DNA of 64,000 nucleotides, from positions 18,050 to 82,049 of the forward strand of contig CAYOIT010000001.1 of assembly GCA_964404035.1 (NCBI GenBank). The letters run 5' to 3'. The translations under genes and the position numbers were made by a program. Within the stretch, counting starts at the first letter, position 1, and every line of letters begins with the position of its first letter. The DNA comes from CAMBRF01 sp964404035 (GTDB taxonomy: Bacteria > Verrucomicrobiota > Kiritimatiellia > CAIKKV01 > CAITUY01). The notes under the pieces were generated by a model. It saw only the letters and a program-made list of their open reading frames with translations. It made no database searches and was not told the origin of the DNA. Positions 1-8,574 of this stretch are shown here, in pieces.

Positions 1-1
1 G

Positions 2-448
2 CGCTTTGCGGTCAAGGCGGGGAATCTCCGGGCCGGCGATGTCCTGGTCATCGGGTCGGTGTCCGGAAAGAACCGGATGCCTATCGAACTGGCTTTGTCC
101 GCGCGCGCGATCGGGGTGAAAGTCATTGCCATCACCGCCCTGCGGTATACGGCCAAGGTCCAGTCGTTGCATCCGTCCGGGAAGAAGCTCTGCGAGGCGG
201 CCGACGTGGTGATTGACAACGGGGCGCCCTATGGGGACGCGGCGGTGGAGGTTCCCGGCTATGCCGACGCCATGTTGCCGGTTTCCGGAGTGGCGGCCAT
301 TGTGGCGGGCTGGATGGTCTGGGGCCGGGCCATGGAAAAGATGGCCGCCGCCGGCACGCCGCCCAGCACCTTCATCAGTATCAACCGCGATGGTGGGCGG
401 GACTATTACGATCGGAGCCAGGCCGAGTTCAACCGGAGGGGGTTCTGA
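2..448 (+). CDS. SIS-domain (UPF0309-like) protein, 5'-truncated
   Basis: This is the C-terminal part of a sugar-isomerase (SIS) domain protein; the reading frame is already open at the window edge, so the N-terminus is missing. The visible part has the phosphosugar-binding segment 'GSVSGKN', a Rossmann-like strand 'VKVIAITAL', and the 'HPSGKKL ... DVVIDNGAPYGDAA' block shared with UPF0309-type proteins. It resembles the next gene closely over its whole length, so the two are tandem paralogues. It probably binds or isomerises a phosphorylated amino sugar, but the substrate cannot be read from sequence. Its stop lies one base before the ATG of the next gene, so the pair is co-transcribed. Confidence 0.85.
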   Translation, partial: RFAVKAGNLRAGDVLVIGSVSGKNRMPIELALSARAIGVKVIAITALRYTAKVQSLHPSGKKLCEAADVVIDNGAPYGDAAVEVPGYADAMLPVSGVAAIVAGWMVWGRAMEKMAAAGTPPSTFISINRDGGRDYYDRSQAEFNRRGF

Positions 449-449
449 C

Positions 450-1190
450 ATGTCTGCCAAGGCCTATTTCGATGCCGCTCGCGAGGTACTGCAGGAGCTT
501 TCGGTGACGGCGCCGGAAAGTATTGCCCGGGCCGCCGGGTTGATGGTGGAGGCCGTGGTGGCGAATCGCAGTCTCTTTTCCTTCGGGGCCAGCCACTCGT
601 TCATGCTCACTGAGGAGATGATGTACCGCACTGGCGGGCTCATGCTGGTGAATCCGATCTATCCCCATGGAATGAACACGCTGGTTCGGCCGATGACGCT
701 GACCTCGCAACTCGAAAGGGTGGTCGGACTAGGGGCCGTTCTATTGAAGGGATCGCCTGCGAAAGCAGGGGATGTCCTTATCGTGGCCTCGGTATCCGGC
801 CGGAACGCCGTGGCGATCGATATGGCCCTGGCGGCCCGTGACGCGGGGATCAAGGTCATCGGGATCACGTCCCTGGCCTACACAGCCGGAGTGACCAGCC
901 GGCACCCCAGCGGCAGGAAACTCGTGGATCTTTGCGACGTGGTGATTGATAACGGGGCGCCCTACGGCGATGCGGCGGTTCACATCGAGGGATTTCCCCA
1001 GAAGGTGGGCCCCCTCTCCTCGCTCACCGGAATCGTCATTGTCAACGCCCTCATCACGGAGGTGGTGGCGGAATTGGTGGCCCGCGGCGTTGTGCCCCCG
1101 GTGTTCATGAGTGCCAATCTCGATGGCGGCGATGAGTTCAATGCCCGGCAGCTCAACGAGAACCGTCACCGCATTCACTACATGGATTAA
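450..1190 (+). CDS. SIS-domain (UPF0309-like) phosphosugar-binding protein
   Basis: A complete 246-aa SIS-domain protein. The ATG at 450 has a purine-rich ribosome site (GGAGGGGG) just upstream, inside the end of the previous gene. A longer open frame upstream overlaps the first SIS gene and is not used. Seen in sequence: 'FGASHSFMLTEE' near the N-terminus, 'ASVSGRN' (the SIS serine loop), and 'HPSGRKL ... DVVIDNGAPYGDAA'. SIS domains bind phosphosugars and act as isomerases or as sensors. Two adjacent copies that differ mostly in the last third suggest a heteromer or two related substrates. The exact substrate is unknown. Confidence 0.85.
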   Translation: MSAKAYFDAAREVLQELSVTAPESIARAAGLMVEAVVANRSLFSFGASHSFMLTEEMMYRTGGLMLVNPIYPHGMNTLVRPMTLTSQLERVVGLGAVLLKGSPAKAGDVLIVASVSGRNAVAIDMALAARDAGIKVIGITSLAYTAGVTSRHPSGRKLVDLCDVVIDNGAPYGDAAVHIEGFPQKVGPLSSLTGIVIVNALITEVVAELVARGVVPPVFMSANLDGGDEFNARQLNENRHRIHYMD

Positions 1191-1276
1191 GGTTCCCGGG
1201 CACCCCTCGGTGATCAGGGAATACGACGGAAAACTCAGGGTTATACCCGATAGCGTGACGGCGTGTCCCCTCTTCT

Positions 1277-1495
1277 GTGAAAGCACCTGCCCCTGCTCCT
1301 TGTCCGGTGCCTGTCCGGATATCATCCTGCAGTGCGATTCACCCCACGGAGTTGAAGAAGGCGGTCAGCCTGGGGGTGACGTTCATCGCGAAGCCTTTTC
1401 ATGTGAGTCAAGTCCATGCCTGCCTGGATAGACTTGAGAGCGCCACGACCGGCCATTCAGTGTCGCCACAGGCCCCGGTCCGGCCGTCCCGTTGA
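1277..1495 (+). pseudogene. Remnant of a response-regulator receiver domain
   Basis: The translation in this frame holds 'ELKKAVSLGVTFIAKPF' followed by 'HACLDRLE'. This is the C-terminal third of a CheY-like receiver domain, with the conserved Lys-Pro pair before the last helix. The phosphoacceptor Asp and the N-terminal acidic pair are absent, and no frame upstream supplies them. I therefore read it as a decayed fragment within the 390-bp space between the SIS gene and the PilZ gene. Apart from this fragment I see nothing in that space. Confidence 0.5.
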
Positions 1496-1580
1496 CTTCA
1501 CGGTTCTCCTCCCCAATGCCTGCCGGAATTGTTTCCGTAAAGTCTTGGCAAACCGGCGATCGTGTGGAACTATTCCCCGC

Positions 1581-1943
1581 ATGCCGGAGCAACGAAAACA
1601 TACACGCCGTGACGCGCGTTACCGGGTTCTGGTTTCCGCACCCGGCTCAGCCGCGGGTGCGGAAACCGATAACACCCTCTGCTGTTCCACCGCGGATATC
1701 GCGCTGGGTGGCCTCCGGTTCAAATCGGACGTTCCCTTTGTCGAAGGACAGATGGTGAACCTTGAAATCATCCTCGGCAGCGCATTCTGGGGATATTCTT
1801 TCAAGGGACGCGTCGCGTGGGTACGGACTTGTGATACGGTCTCGCCGTTCGAGGTGGGAATCGAATTTGTCGATACGCCTCTGGCGACTCGACTCGCGTG
1901 GGAGGAAGCTATCTCGCGCGATTTACCCTCCGCCCTGATTTGA
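1581..1943 (+). CDS. PilZ-domain protein (putative c-di-GMP receptor)
   Basis: A 120-aa single-domain protein. The N-terminal 'RKHTRRDARYRV' matches the arginine-rich (RxxxR) c-di-GMP-binding stretch of PilZ domains. It is followed at the usual distance by 'DIALGGLRF', the second motif (D/NxSxxG), here with Ala in place of Ser. The C-terminal 'FEVGIEFVD' is also typical. The ATG at 1581 is chosen because the PilZ fold begins directly after it; the open frame continues upstream without family similarity. It is monocistronic and converges on the next gene. The Ser-to-Ala change may weaken nucleotide binding. Confidence 0.8.
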   Translation: MPEQRKHTRRDARYRVLVSAPGSAAGAETDNTLCCSTADIALGGLRFKSDVPFVEGQMVNLEIILGSAFWGYSFKGRVAWVRTCDTVSPFEVGIEFVDTPLATRLAWEEAISRDLPSALI

Positions 1944-1950
1944 AGGTGGG

Positions 1951-2011
1951 CCCCCCGGCCCTCTTCCCCGTGAATCCTGCCCGCCCGATGCGGAACGAGG
2001 GGCCGCCGGGG
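1951..2011. other. GC-rich inverted repeat between convergent genes
   Basis: The arms CCCCCCGGCCCTC (1951-1963) and GAGGGGCCGCCGGGG (1997-2011) can pair imperfectly. They lie between the convergent PilZ and SpoIIAA-like genes, where a bidirectional terminator would be expected. There is no T-tract on either side, so intrinsic termination is not supported. Confidence 0.3.
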
Positions 2012-2017
2012 AGCGTG

Positions 2018-2422
2018 CTAGCGGGACGCCTGTGACAGCGATATCAGGCGGCCTTTCATGCAGAACGCCTGCGCGCTGACCGGGTCCGAGAATACCCTGA
2101 CATTGATCGGTCTGCTGGTCCGTATGTGGGTGGCGAGCAACACAGCCGTGAAGAGCAGGGCGCCCTTGGCGATGATGGCGACATTGCCCGTAACGATAGG
2201 TTCCGCCATCTCGACCGAGGTCGCAATCTGCAGAATTTCGCTGTGCTCTGCGGGCTCATACGTGATTCCCCTGACGTCGGCGAGCACATTGAAATGTGAA
2301 TCGAACAGCGGATCAGCTCTCAAGGCCTTAATCACCCTGATGCAGTCTGTTGTCGTCACTTTCCCATGACCGACGATATGGGCCTGTTCGTCGTCAGGAG
2401 ACACTCTGTAAACCAAAGGCAT
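2018..2422 (-). CDS. SpoIIAA/STAS-like small protein
   Basis: A 134-aa protein starting 'MPLVYRVSPDD'. The pattern is an N-terminal beta pair, then 'VLADVRGITYEP', then 'VAIIAKGALLFTAVLLATHI', and finally 'NVRVFSDPVSAQAFC'. This fits the SpoIIAA-like (STAS-fold) proteins common in environmental bacteria, where they are usually lone genes of unknown role. The frame is open 46 codons further upstream, but the family similarity begins at the Met at 2422. I do not see the phosphorylatable Ser of true anti-sigma-factor antagonists with certainty, so a regulatory role is only possible. Confidence 0.6.
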   Translation of the reverse strand: MPLVYRVSPDDEQAHIVGHGKVTTTDCIRVIKALRADPLFDSHFNVLADVRGITYEPAEHSEILQIATSVEMAEPIVTGNVAIIAKGALLFTAVLLATHIRTSRPINVRVFSDPVSAQAFCMKGRLISLSQASR

Positions 2423-2556
2423 CTTTGTTTCCCGGCGTTTGTGCCTGCCGCACTCCTCGCCCTCATCAAAATACCTGGGTACTGTACCATTGCCCGATGC
2501 CTCCCCTGCAATTGGGGAAAACCTTGATTTACTTATCAGGGGATCCCTGATCCCGC

Positions 2557-5500
2557 TCACATCACGACGTCGGTGATCTCGATCTGGCCTGCCTTTGCCG
2601 TGGTGTTGGCTTCCTCAAGCTTGCCGCGGTCGGCCACCACACAGACCGGACCGGTTGCCAGACCCGCCTCCAGAACGGAGAGCAATGCCTGGCGTGCGGC
2701 AACGGGCGTAACCTCCAGGCGCGCGGCATGGTACCGGTTACGCACCTCTGTGGACATGCCGGTGAGGTGACGCGTGAGCGCCTCGCCGGTGGCTTCGCCG
2801 GGGCGCAAGGGCCGTTCATCCTGCTTGGCCACGCCGATGATGGCGCGGTCCACATCCGCCTGTGTCCATGGGGCTGCCCGCGCGAATTGCGGGGTGCCCG
2901 CAAAGATATCCAGTGTTCGGGTGATGTGCGGATCCCGAAACGACGTTAGAAACAGTGTGCCCGCCAGCGGGTTGTAGCTCATGGCGGCCCCATAGGCATT
3001 GCCTTTGAGGCGGATTTCGCTGAGCAGGTACTCGAATCGAACCAGATGGGCGCCAATGGCCAGTGCCGCGCTGTCCGGGTGACCGAGGCGTGGAGCGGCC
3101 ATCGCCTGGGCACAATGAGCGACCTGGATGGGAACGGCAAGGCCTTCACGGGGGGCGCCCCCCGTTGACCCGGGGAGAGGCAGCGGTTCGGTGGAGGTGG
3201 CCCCATTTCCGGCTCCTCCGGGGAGCGAACGCGAGCCGGGCATGGCCTTCGCCCATTGCCTGATCGTGGTCTGAACCTGGTCGGCGGCGCGGTCTGAGCC
3301 GGTAAAACTGACGGCCAGCCGGCCGGGCTCCAGAATGAAGTCCCGCAGGCGCTCGATCCGGTTCATCAGCGGTTCGGCTTCCGTGGAGAACTCCTTGCAC
3401 CAGTCGGCCGTAAGCGCCAGTTGGGGAATACCGTGGCATTGCTCATCAAGGCGTCCTTCAGCGGTGAGCCGCCGCCCGGCATGCCACTGTGCGAACAGGT
3501 GACCGTCTTCCATCACGCTGCTGCGATAGCCGGCGCGGGCCTGGGTGAGTACATCGTGCAACCGGTTGCGGTCGCGTGGGTCCACGGCGAAGACCAGGTC
3601 GCGCAAGACCCCCAGCGCCGCTTCAACCTGGTCCTCCAGCGCTTTGCAGGTGAACCGCAGGCTCCAGACCGGGCGGCCGGTTTCGACCGCGTGCCGCAGG
3701 AATACAGGGGAACAGGAGATGCCGCCGGTCGAGGCGGACACCCGGCGGGCCATCTGCTCGTAGTTCAGGCCGGCGGCGCCGAGTTTGGCAATGGCGTCAC
3801 GGTACCGCGGTAAAACGGCCCACAATTCGTCCGGCAACCCCGACAGGTTGAAGTTCAGCTGCAGATAGTTGACGCCGTTCGTAAAGAGATCGTTCCTAAG
3901 GAACGCGATGCGATCAGCGACCTGCGTGACGACGGTGGGAATTGAACGCGGGCGTGCGGGCAGGTCACGGACGTTCAGGTGCGGCAGCAAGGCGACCGCT
4001 TCCGGTGAATTGGGCGTGCCCGCCTCCTCTTCAACGCGCGAGGCCTGGAGGGCGATCTGCTTCAGTTCCCCGTCCGTACGCTGTGCCCGTTCCGCCTCCA
4101 TGCGTTGCGCGAAGGCGGCTTCCGTGCGCAACTGCCATTGCGGATCCGGTTTGAGCACGGTCATCAGACGATGCGGATTATCGAGCAACTCCTCGCGGAT
4201 CAAGCGGTTGAAGAGGTCCGGCTCGGCCGCGTAGCGGAGGCGGCACGCTTCCAGATGGCGGCCCATGTCCAGGAAAAGGAGAGGATCGGCCCCGTGGATC
4301 CAAGGGCTGATGACTCGGTCGAGCGTGTGCAGCGGAAACTGGGGCAGGATTTCGCGGTAGTGGTAGGAGACCTGCCGGAAGGCGGCTTCGATCCGCTCCC
4401 GGTCGAGATCGTGCCCGGCAGCCTGTTGCAGTGTGCCGAGCACCAGCGTTTCGAAGGCCCCGGCCCGGTCTGTCTCGGAGCCCTTCAGGCCGACGGCAAA
4501 CACGGCCTCCTGACCAAGATCCATGTCGCCGCCGGACAGAATGTCCTGACCCAGTTTCGAGTCGATCAGGGCTTTCTTGAGAGGGGCGGCTTCGTTGCCG
4601 AGCAGGATACGGCTGAGGACGTGACGGAGGACCGCCTGTTCGGGGTCAAGGCTGTTGCCCACCATCCAGTTCAACATGAGGTAGGTCTTCCCGGTCAGCG
4701 GCTCGGCGGGGTTGACGGCATACGGTTCGACACAGGTGCGGGGGGTCGTCCAGCGGGGCTGCCGGGCCAGGGGGGGCGCGCCTGCGCTACGGGTGAAATC
4801 CCGCAGGCGGTCATCGAGGAAGACGAGATGCTCCCGTGTCGGGATGTCGCCGTAAAGGTAGATACGGGCATTGGAGGGATGATAGTGAGCGGCGTGAAAC
4901 TGTCTGAACCGCTCGTAGGTCAGGCCGGGAATGGCCTCAGGATCGCCGGCGTAGTTCAAGGCGTACGCTGTATCGGGAAGCAACTGCCGGATCCAGGTGT
5001 AGAAGAGGCGGCTTTCGGGGTCGGAGTAGACGCCCTTCATTTCGTTGTAAACAATCCCGCTGACCGTCAGGGGTCCGGACGGGCTCTGCCGGTCAGCCGG
5101 GGCGAGATGATGGCCTTCGCGCTGGAAGGTTTCCTCGGTGAGCAAGGGGTGAAAGACGGCATCGAAATAGACCTGGGCAAGATTGAAAAGATCCTGCTTA
5201 ACACTGCTGGCCACCGGGTAGTAAGTGCAGTCAGGCCCGGTCATGGCGTTGATGAAGGTCGCGAGGCTGGCCTTGAGCATCTCGAAGAACGGTTCGCGGA
5301 CGGGGAATTGACGCGACCCCGCCAGCACCGCGTGCTCGAGGATGTGGGGCAACCCGGTGTTGTCCGGCGGCGGTGTCGGGATGCTGATGGAGAAGAGATT
5401 CTCGCTGTCGTCGACCTGCAGATGCAGCGCCCGGGCGCCGCTGACGAGATGCTCCATTTCATAGGCTGTGCCGCGCAGGGCCGGGATACCGGTGACGCGG

Positions 5501-5562
5501 CGGATGATGAATCCGGAATGAAGGGAGCCGACGGTCAATGAGACGTCAGGGGTGATGGACAT
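2557..5562 (-). CDS. M16C-family zinc metallopeptidase (presequence protease-like)
   Basis: A 1001-aa peptidase of the insulinase/pitrilysin superfamily, subfamily M16C (PreP/Cym1-like). The inverted zinc motif HILEH is at residues 73-77 and the third ligand lies in 'VYNEMKGVYS' (Glu about 174). The context 'GSRQFPVREPFFEMLKASLATF' is the PreP signature. The length of about 1000 aa fits the two-halved clam-shell of PreP, with an M16C-associated domain in the middle. The ATG at 5562 is preceded by AAAGGA; an ATG 10 codons upstream is possible. There is no signal peptide, so it probably acts in the cytoplasm on unstructured peptides. It follows the histidine kinase gene by 42 bp on the same strand. 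Confidence 0.93.
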   Translation of the reverse strand: MSITPDVSLTVGSLHSGFIIRRVTGIPALRGTAYEMEHLVSGARALHLQVDDSENLFSISIPTPPPDNTGLPHILEHAVLAGSRQFPVREPFFEMLKASLATFINAMTGPDCTYYPVASSVKQDLFNLAQVYFDAVFHPLLTEETFQREGHHLAPADRQSPSGPLTVSGIVYNEMKGVYSDPESRLFYTWIRQLLPDTAYALNYAGDPEAIPGLTYERFRQFHAAHYHPSNARIYLYGDIPTREHLVFLDDRLRDFTRSAGAPPLARQPRWTTPRTCVEPYAVNPAEPLTGKTYLMLNWMVGNSLDPEQAVLRHVLSRILLGNEAAPLKKALIDSKLGQDILSGGDMDLGQEAVFAVGLKGSETDRAGAFETLVLGTLQQAAGHDLDRERIEAAFRQVSYHYREILPQFPLHTLDRVISPWIHGADPLLFLDMGRHLEACRLRYAAEPDLFNRLIREELLDNPHRLMTVLKPDPQWQLRTEAAFAQRMEAERAQRTDGELKQIALQASRVEEEAGTPNSPEAVALLPHLNVRDLPARPRSIPTVVTQVADRIAFLRNDLFTNGVNYLQLNFNLSGLPDELWAVLPRYRDAIAKLGAAGLNYEQMARRVSASTGGISCSPVFLRHAVETGRPVWSLRFTCKALEDQVEAALGVLRDLVFAVDPRDRNRLHDVLTQARAGYRSSVMEDGHLFAQWHAGRRLTAEGRLDEQCHGIPQLALTADWCKEFSTEAEPLMNRIERLRDFILEPGRLAVSFTGSDRAADQVQTTIRQWAKAMPGSRSLPGGAGNGATSTEPLPLPGSTGGAPREGLAVPIQVAHCAQAMAAPRLGHPDSAALAIGAHLVRFEYLLSEIRLKGNAYGAAMSYNPLAGTLFLTSFRDPHITRTLDIFAGTPQFARAAPWTQADVDRAIIGVAKQDERPLRPGEATGEALTRHLTGMSTEVRNRYHAARLEVTPVAARQALLSVLEAGLATGPVCVVADRGKLEEANTTAKAGQIEITDVVM

Positions 5563-5604
5563 GGCGGGTTCCTTTGGAGGGTCTTTGGTCAAAAACCGAC
5601 GCGA

Positions 5605-7806
5605 TCAGCCGGGTGGCTGGCCGAGTACGGTGCGGATGACCTCGGTTATCTGGACGAGCTGGTAAGGTTTCTGGATGAACCCTGCCATCCCCTTGCCGGC
5701 AAAACGTTCGGAAAGCTCCTGCTGATTATAGCCGCTCGAGAGAATCACCGGAACAGACTGGTCGATCCGCCGCATCTCGCGGGAGGCCACATCGCCATCC
5801 ATGTGCGGCATGGTCAGGTCCATGACGACGCACGCGAGTTGTTCGGCGTGTTTTCCGAACAACTCGACGGCCTCGCGGCCATCGGAGGCAGCGACCACCT
5901 GGAATCCGATCCGTTCGAGCATGCGCTTGGCGACGGAGCGGATGGCTTCTTCATCGTCCACCAGCAGGACGAGTCCTGTTCCGGTCCATCGCTCGACTTT
6001 CGGAAGCGGTGAATCGGGAGAGACCGCTCCGGGCGAGGCGGGAAACAGCATCTTGAAGGTGGTTCCCTTTCCCTGTTCGCTGTAGACCTTGATCGCGCCG
6101 CGATGTCCCCGCATGATACCGAGCACGGCGGCCAGTCCGAGACCGCGCCCGGTGAACTTTGTGGTGAAAAACGGATCGAAGATCCGGCTCTGGGTTTGTT
6201 TGTCCATGCCGCAACCGGTGTCCGTCACCTCAAGGAATACGTAAGTTCCCGGGGCGCCCTTTTCGCTGACATAGGTGGAACTCAGATAGGAGTCATCGCA
6301 CTCCATAAACCCGGTGGTCAGTGAAATCACTCCGCTCCGTTCGCCGATCGCCTCGGAGGCATTGATCACAAGGTTCATGACGACCTGGCGAAGCTGGCTG
6401 GGATCCACGGCAATGGCCGGGAGCGATGTGGCGAGGTTGTAGCGCGGCACGACCTTCTTGGAAATGGAGACATTGAGGAGATTGGCCATGTCCCTGACCA
6501 GGCTGGAGAGGTCGATATTCTGGACCATGAACTTACCTTTTCCCGAATAGGCGAGCATCTGCTTGCACAAATCGGCGGCCCGCAGCGAGATCTGCTTGAT
6601 GTGATGCAGTCCGGAGGTAGCCGGCGACTCCCGTGGGACTTCCTCAAGCGCCAGATCCACGTTGCCGAGAATGGCCATCAGCAGGTTGTTGAAGTCATGG
6701 GCGATGCCGCCCGCCAGAAGGCCCAAGCCCTCCAGTTTCTGGACGTTCTGGAGCTGCTCCTCAACCTTCCGGCGTTCTTCCGCCATCTTCTTGCGGTCGG
6801 TAACGTCCACGGAAATGCAGGCGAACCGGCGGGGGGTGGGACAGTAGGCGGTGATTTCAAAGTGGCGGTTCAAATCGCGTGAAAAACTGTCGAAATGAGC
6901 GACTTCGCCGGTCAGGGCCACGTGGCCGTACTTTTCGATCCAGAACGGCTCAATCTGGGGCAGAACGTCCTTGACCGTTCGTCCCACAATAGTGGCGGCC
7001 TTGAGGCCGGTCATGCTTTCGAAGGCCGGGTTAACCGCCAGAAACCGGTAATCGACGGGGCGATTCTGTGCATCGCAGATAATTTCATGCAGTGCAAATC
7101 CATTCACCATCTGGTCAAACAGCATCTGGTAGTTCTGTTCAACCGCCCGGTGGCTCGTGATATCCCGGGCGGTCCCCAGCACGGAGATGACGCGTTCCTG
7201 GTGGGTGCGTTCGGGAACAAATCTGAAATTGAGGACCGTCCAGCCCTGTTGGGTCTCAAGGGCGAGTTCAGATTCCACGGGATTGCCGTTCTCAAAAACA
7301 GATTGGGTGGACGTTTCGCACAACGTGCAGACCTCGGGCGGGAACCCCAGTTCGCGGTGGGTCTTCCCCGGGAAGGTTGCCGGCGTGACGGCGAAATAGC
7401 GGGCTGTGGCGGGGCTGGCAAAAAGGTGCCGGCCATTCTCGTCGAGCCGGAAGATCACATCCGGCGTGTTTTCGATCAGGCTGCGGTAGCCGATCTCGCT
7501 TCGCTGCAGGGCCAGCAGGGCGTCCGCCCGGTGGCGATCGGAGCCGATGACGGCCCGTCGTAACCACCAGGTTCCGGCGCCGGCAAGGCCGCTTACCGCC
7601 AAAGTCGTCAGAAACCCGGTCAGGAGGGCGTGTCGCACGGCGGATGCCTCTCCGTTTACCAGGTGTGCAGGAGATTCGAGCATGGAGAAGAGGCCTAGGC
7701 CGAGCACCCCCATGGCGAGTGCGATCAACGACACGGCGACGCCATCCCGGGCGGGACGCGAGCGGGGAGGGGCAAGGTATGACTGGGATGGGGAAGGAGC
7801 CGTCAT
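5605..7806 (-). CDS. Membrane hybrid histidine kinase (PAS-PAS-HisKA-HATPase-REC)
   Basis: A 733-aa sensor kinase. Two hydrophobic segments (about 24-42 and 61-83) flank a short extracytoplasmic loop. Two PAS regions follow (about 105-220 and 225-335). The phosphorylated His is at about 370 in 'GGIAHDFNNLL'. The ATPase domain shows the N box 'LVINASEAIG', G1 'VTDTGCGMD' and G2 'GRGLGLAAVLG'. A C-terminal receiver starts at about 612, with Asp663 in 'VMDLTMPHMDG' and the Lys in 'FIQKPY'. The loop between the two membrane segments is too small for a periplasmic sensor domain, so the PAS domains are the likely sensors. No separate output regulator gene is adjacent; the only receiver trace nearby is the remnant at 1277. 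Confidence 0.93.
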   Translation of the reverse strand: MTAPSPSQSYLAPPRSRPARDGVAVSLIALAMGVLGLGLFSMLESPAHLVNGEASAVRHALLTGFLTTLAVSGLAGAGTWWLRRAVIGSDRHRADALLALQRSEIGYRSLIENTPDVIFRLDENGRHLFASPATARYFAVTPATFPGKTHRELGFPPEVCTLCETSTQSVFENGNPVESELALETQQGWTVLNFRFVPERTHQERVISVLGTARDITSHRAVEQNYQMLFDQMVNGFALHEIICDAQNRPVDYRFLAVNPAFESMTGLKAATIVGRTVKDVLPQIEPFWIEKYGHVALTGEVAHFDSFSRDLNRHFEITAYCPTPRRFACISVDVTDRKKMAEERRKVEEQLQNVQKLEGLGLLAGGIAHDFNNLLMAILGNVDLALEEVPRESPATSGLHHIKQISLRAADLCKQMLAYSGKGKFMVQNIDLSSLVRDMANLLNVSISKKVVPRYNLATSLPAIAVDPSQLRQVVMNLVINASEAIGERSGVISLTTGFMECDDSYLSSTYVSEKGAPGTYVFLEVTDTGCGMDKQTQSRIFDPFFTTKFTGRGLGLAAVLGIMRGHRGAIKVYSEQGKGTTFKMLFPASPGAVSPDSPLPKVERWTGTGLVLLVDDEEAIRSVAKRMLERIGFQVVAASDGREAVELFGKHAEQLACVVMDLTMPHMDGDVASREMRRIDQSVPVILSSGYNQQELSERFAGKGMAGFIQKPYQLVQITEVIRTVLGQPPG

Positions 7807-8064
7807 GTTGCTGTCAAGGATATCCTCTGATAATGAACCTCAGATCGTCTCATGCTCCCCACAAGAGCATAGGAAACGGGCGCTTGTCAATCCACTTTAC
7901 CTCTTCGAGGCGGTCCGGGCGGTCCCTTGCTTTTGCCGGGAAGGGCTGTTAGCATGCCTGCCGTTTTGGTGCGCGGCCACTATGGTGAAGGCCACGATCC
8001 GGATCCGAAGCGGAAGGCGGTAAGTCAAGATGGCCAGGATTGACCCGAGGGGCGAAGGGACACC

Positions 8065-8574
8065 ATGACAGCCGCCCGATTTTGCGACATGGATTGGAGC
8101 GCCTGGACGCCGCGCGAACGCGCCACATTGATGATTATCAGGTGTGGCGACCAGATTCTCCTGATTCACAAGAAGCGTGGGCTCGGAGCGGGCAAGTTCA
8201 ATGGGCCGGGCGGAAGAGTCGAGACCGGCGAGACCCCTCTTCAGGCGGCGATCCGGGAGGTGGATGAAGAACTCCGGGTCTGGCCGCTCGACGTGCGGCC
8301 GGCGGGAGAGCTTTGGTTTCAGTTTGTCGATGGGTATTCCCTTCACGGGTATGTGTTCACGGCCACCGGAATCAGTGGTGAGCCGCAGGAAACCGATGAG
8401 GCGCAGCCTGCCTGGTTCCCTGCCCTGGCGCTTCCCTACCACAACATGTGGGCTGATGACAGGGTCTGGATGCCGCTGCTGCTGGCAGGCAAGTTGTTTG
8501 TCGGGCGGTTTCTCTTCGAGGGGGATCAGATGCTGGGGTGTGAAATCGATCTGAGAGAAGGGTTGTCCACGTGA
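8065..8574 (+). CDS. Nudix hydrolase (MutT/MTH1-like)
   Basis: A 169-aa Nudix protein. The Nudix box 'GRVETGETPLQAAIREVDEEL' lies at about residues 51-71 and keeps the metal-binding REVDEE core. The position usually held by Gly after the box is Arg. 'FNGPGG' before the box and 'WFQFVDG' after it resemble the 8-oxo-dGTPase/MTH1 group, suggesting cleansing of oxidised nucleotides. The GTG start of the next gene overlaps the stop (GTGA), which couples the two. Start at 8065, with GAAGGG upstream; an internal Met (MDWSAW) 10 codons later is an alternative. Confidence 0.88.
   Translation: MTAARFCDMDWSAWTPRERATLMIIRCGDQILLIHKKRGLGAGKFNGPGGRVETGETPLQAAIREVDEELRVWPLDVRPAGELWFQFVDGYSLHGYVFTATGISGEPQETDEAQPAWFPALALPYHNMWADDRVWMPLLLAGKLFVGRFLFEGDQMLGCEIDLREGLST

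Noticed and set aside
4105..5541. A 478-codon plus-strand open frame
   Set aside because: It is antisense to the M16C peptidase, whose zinc motif and family length are clear. Its translation is low-complexity in character.
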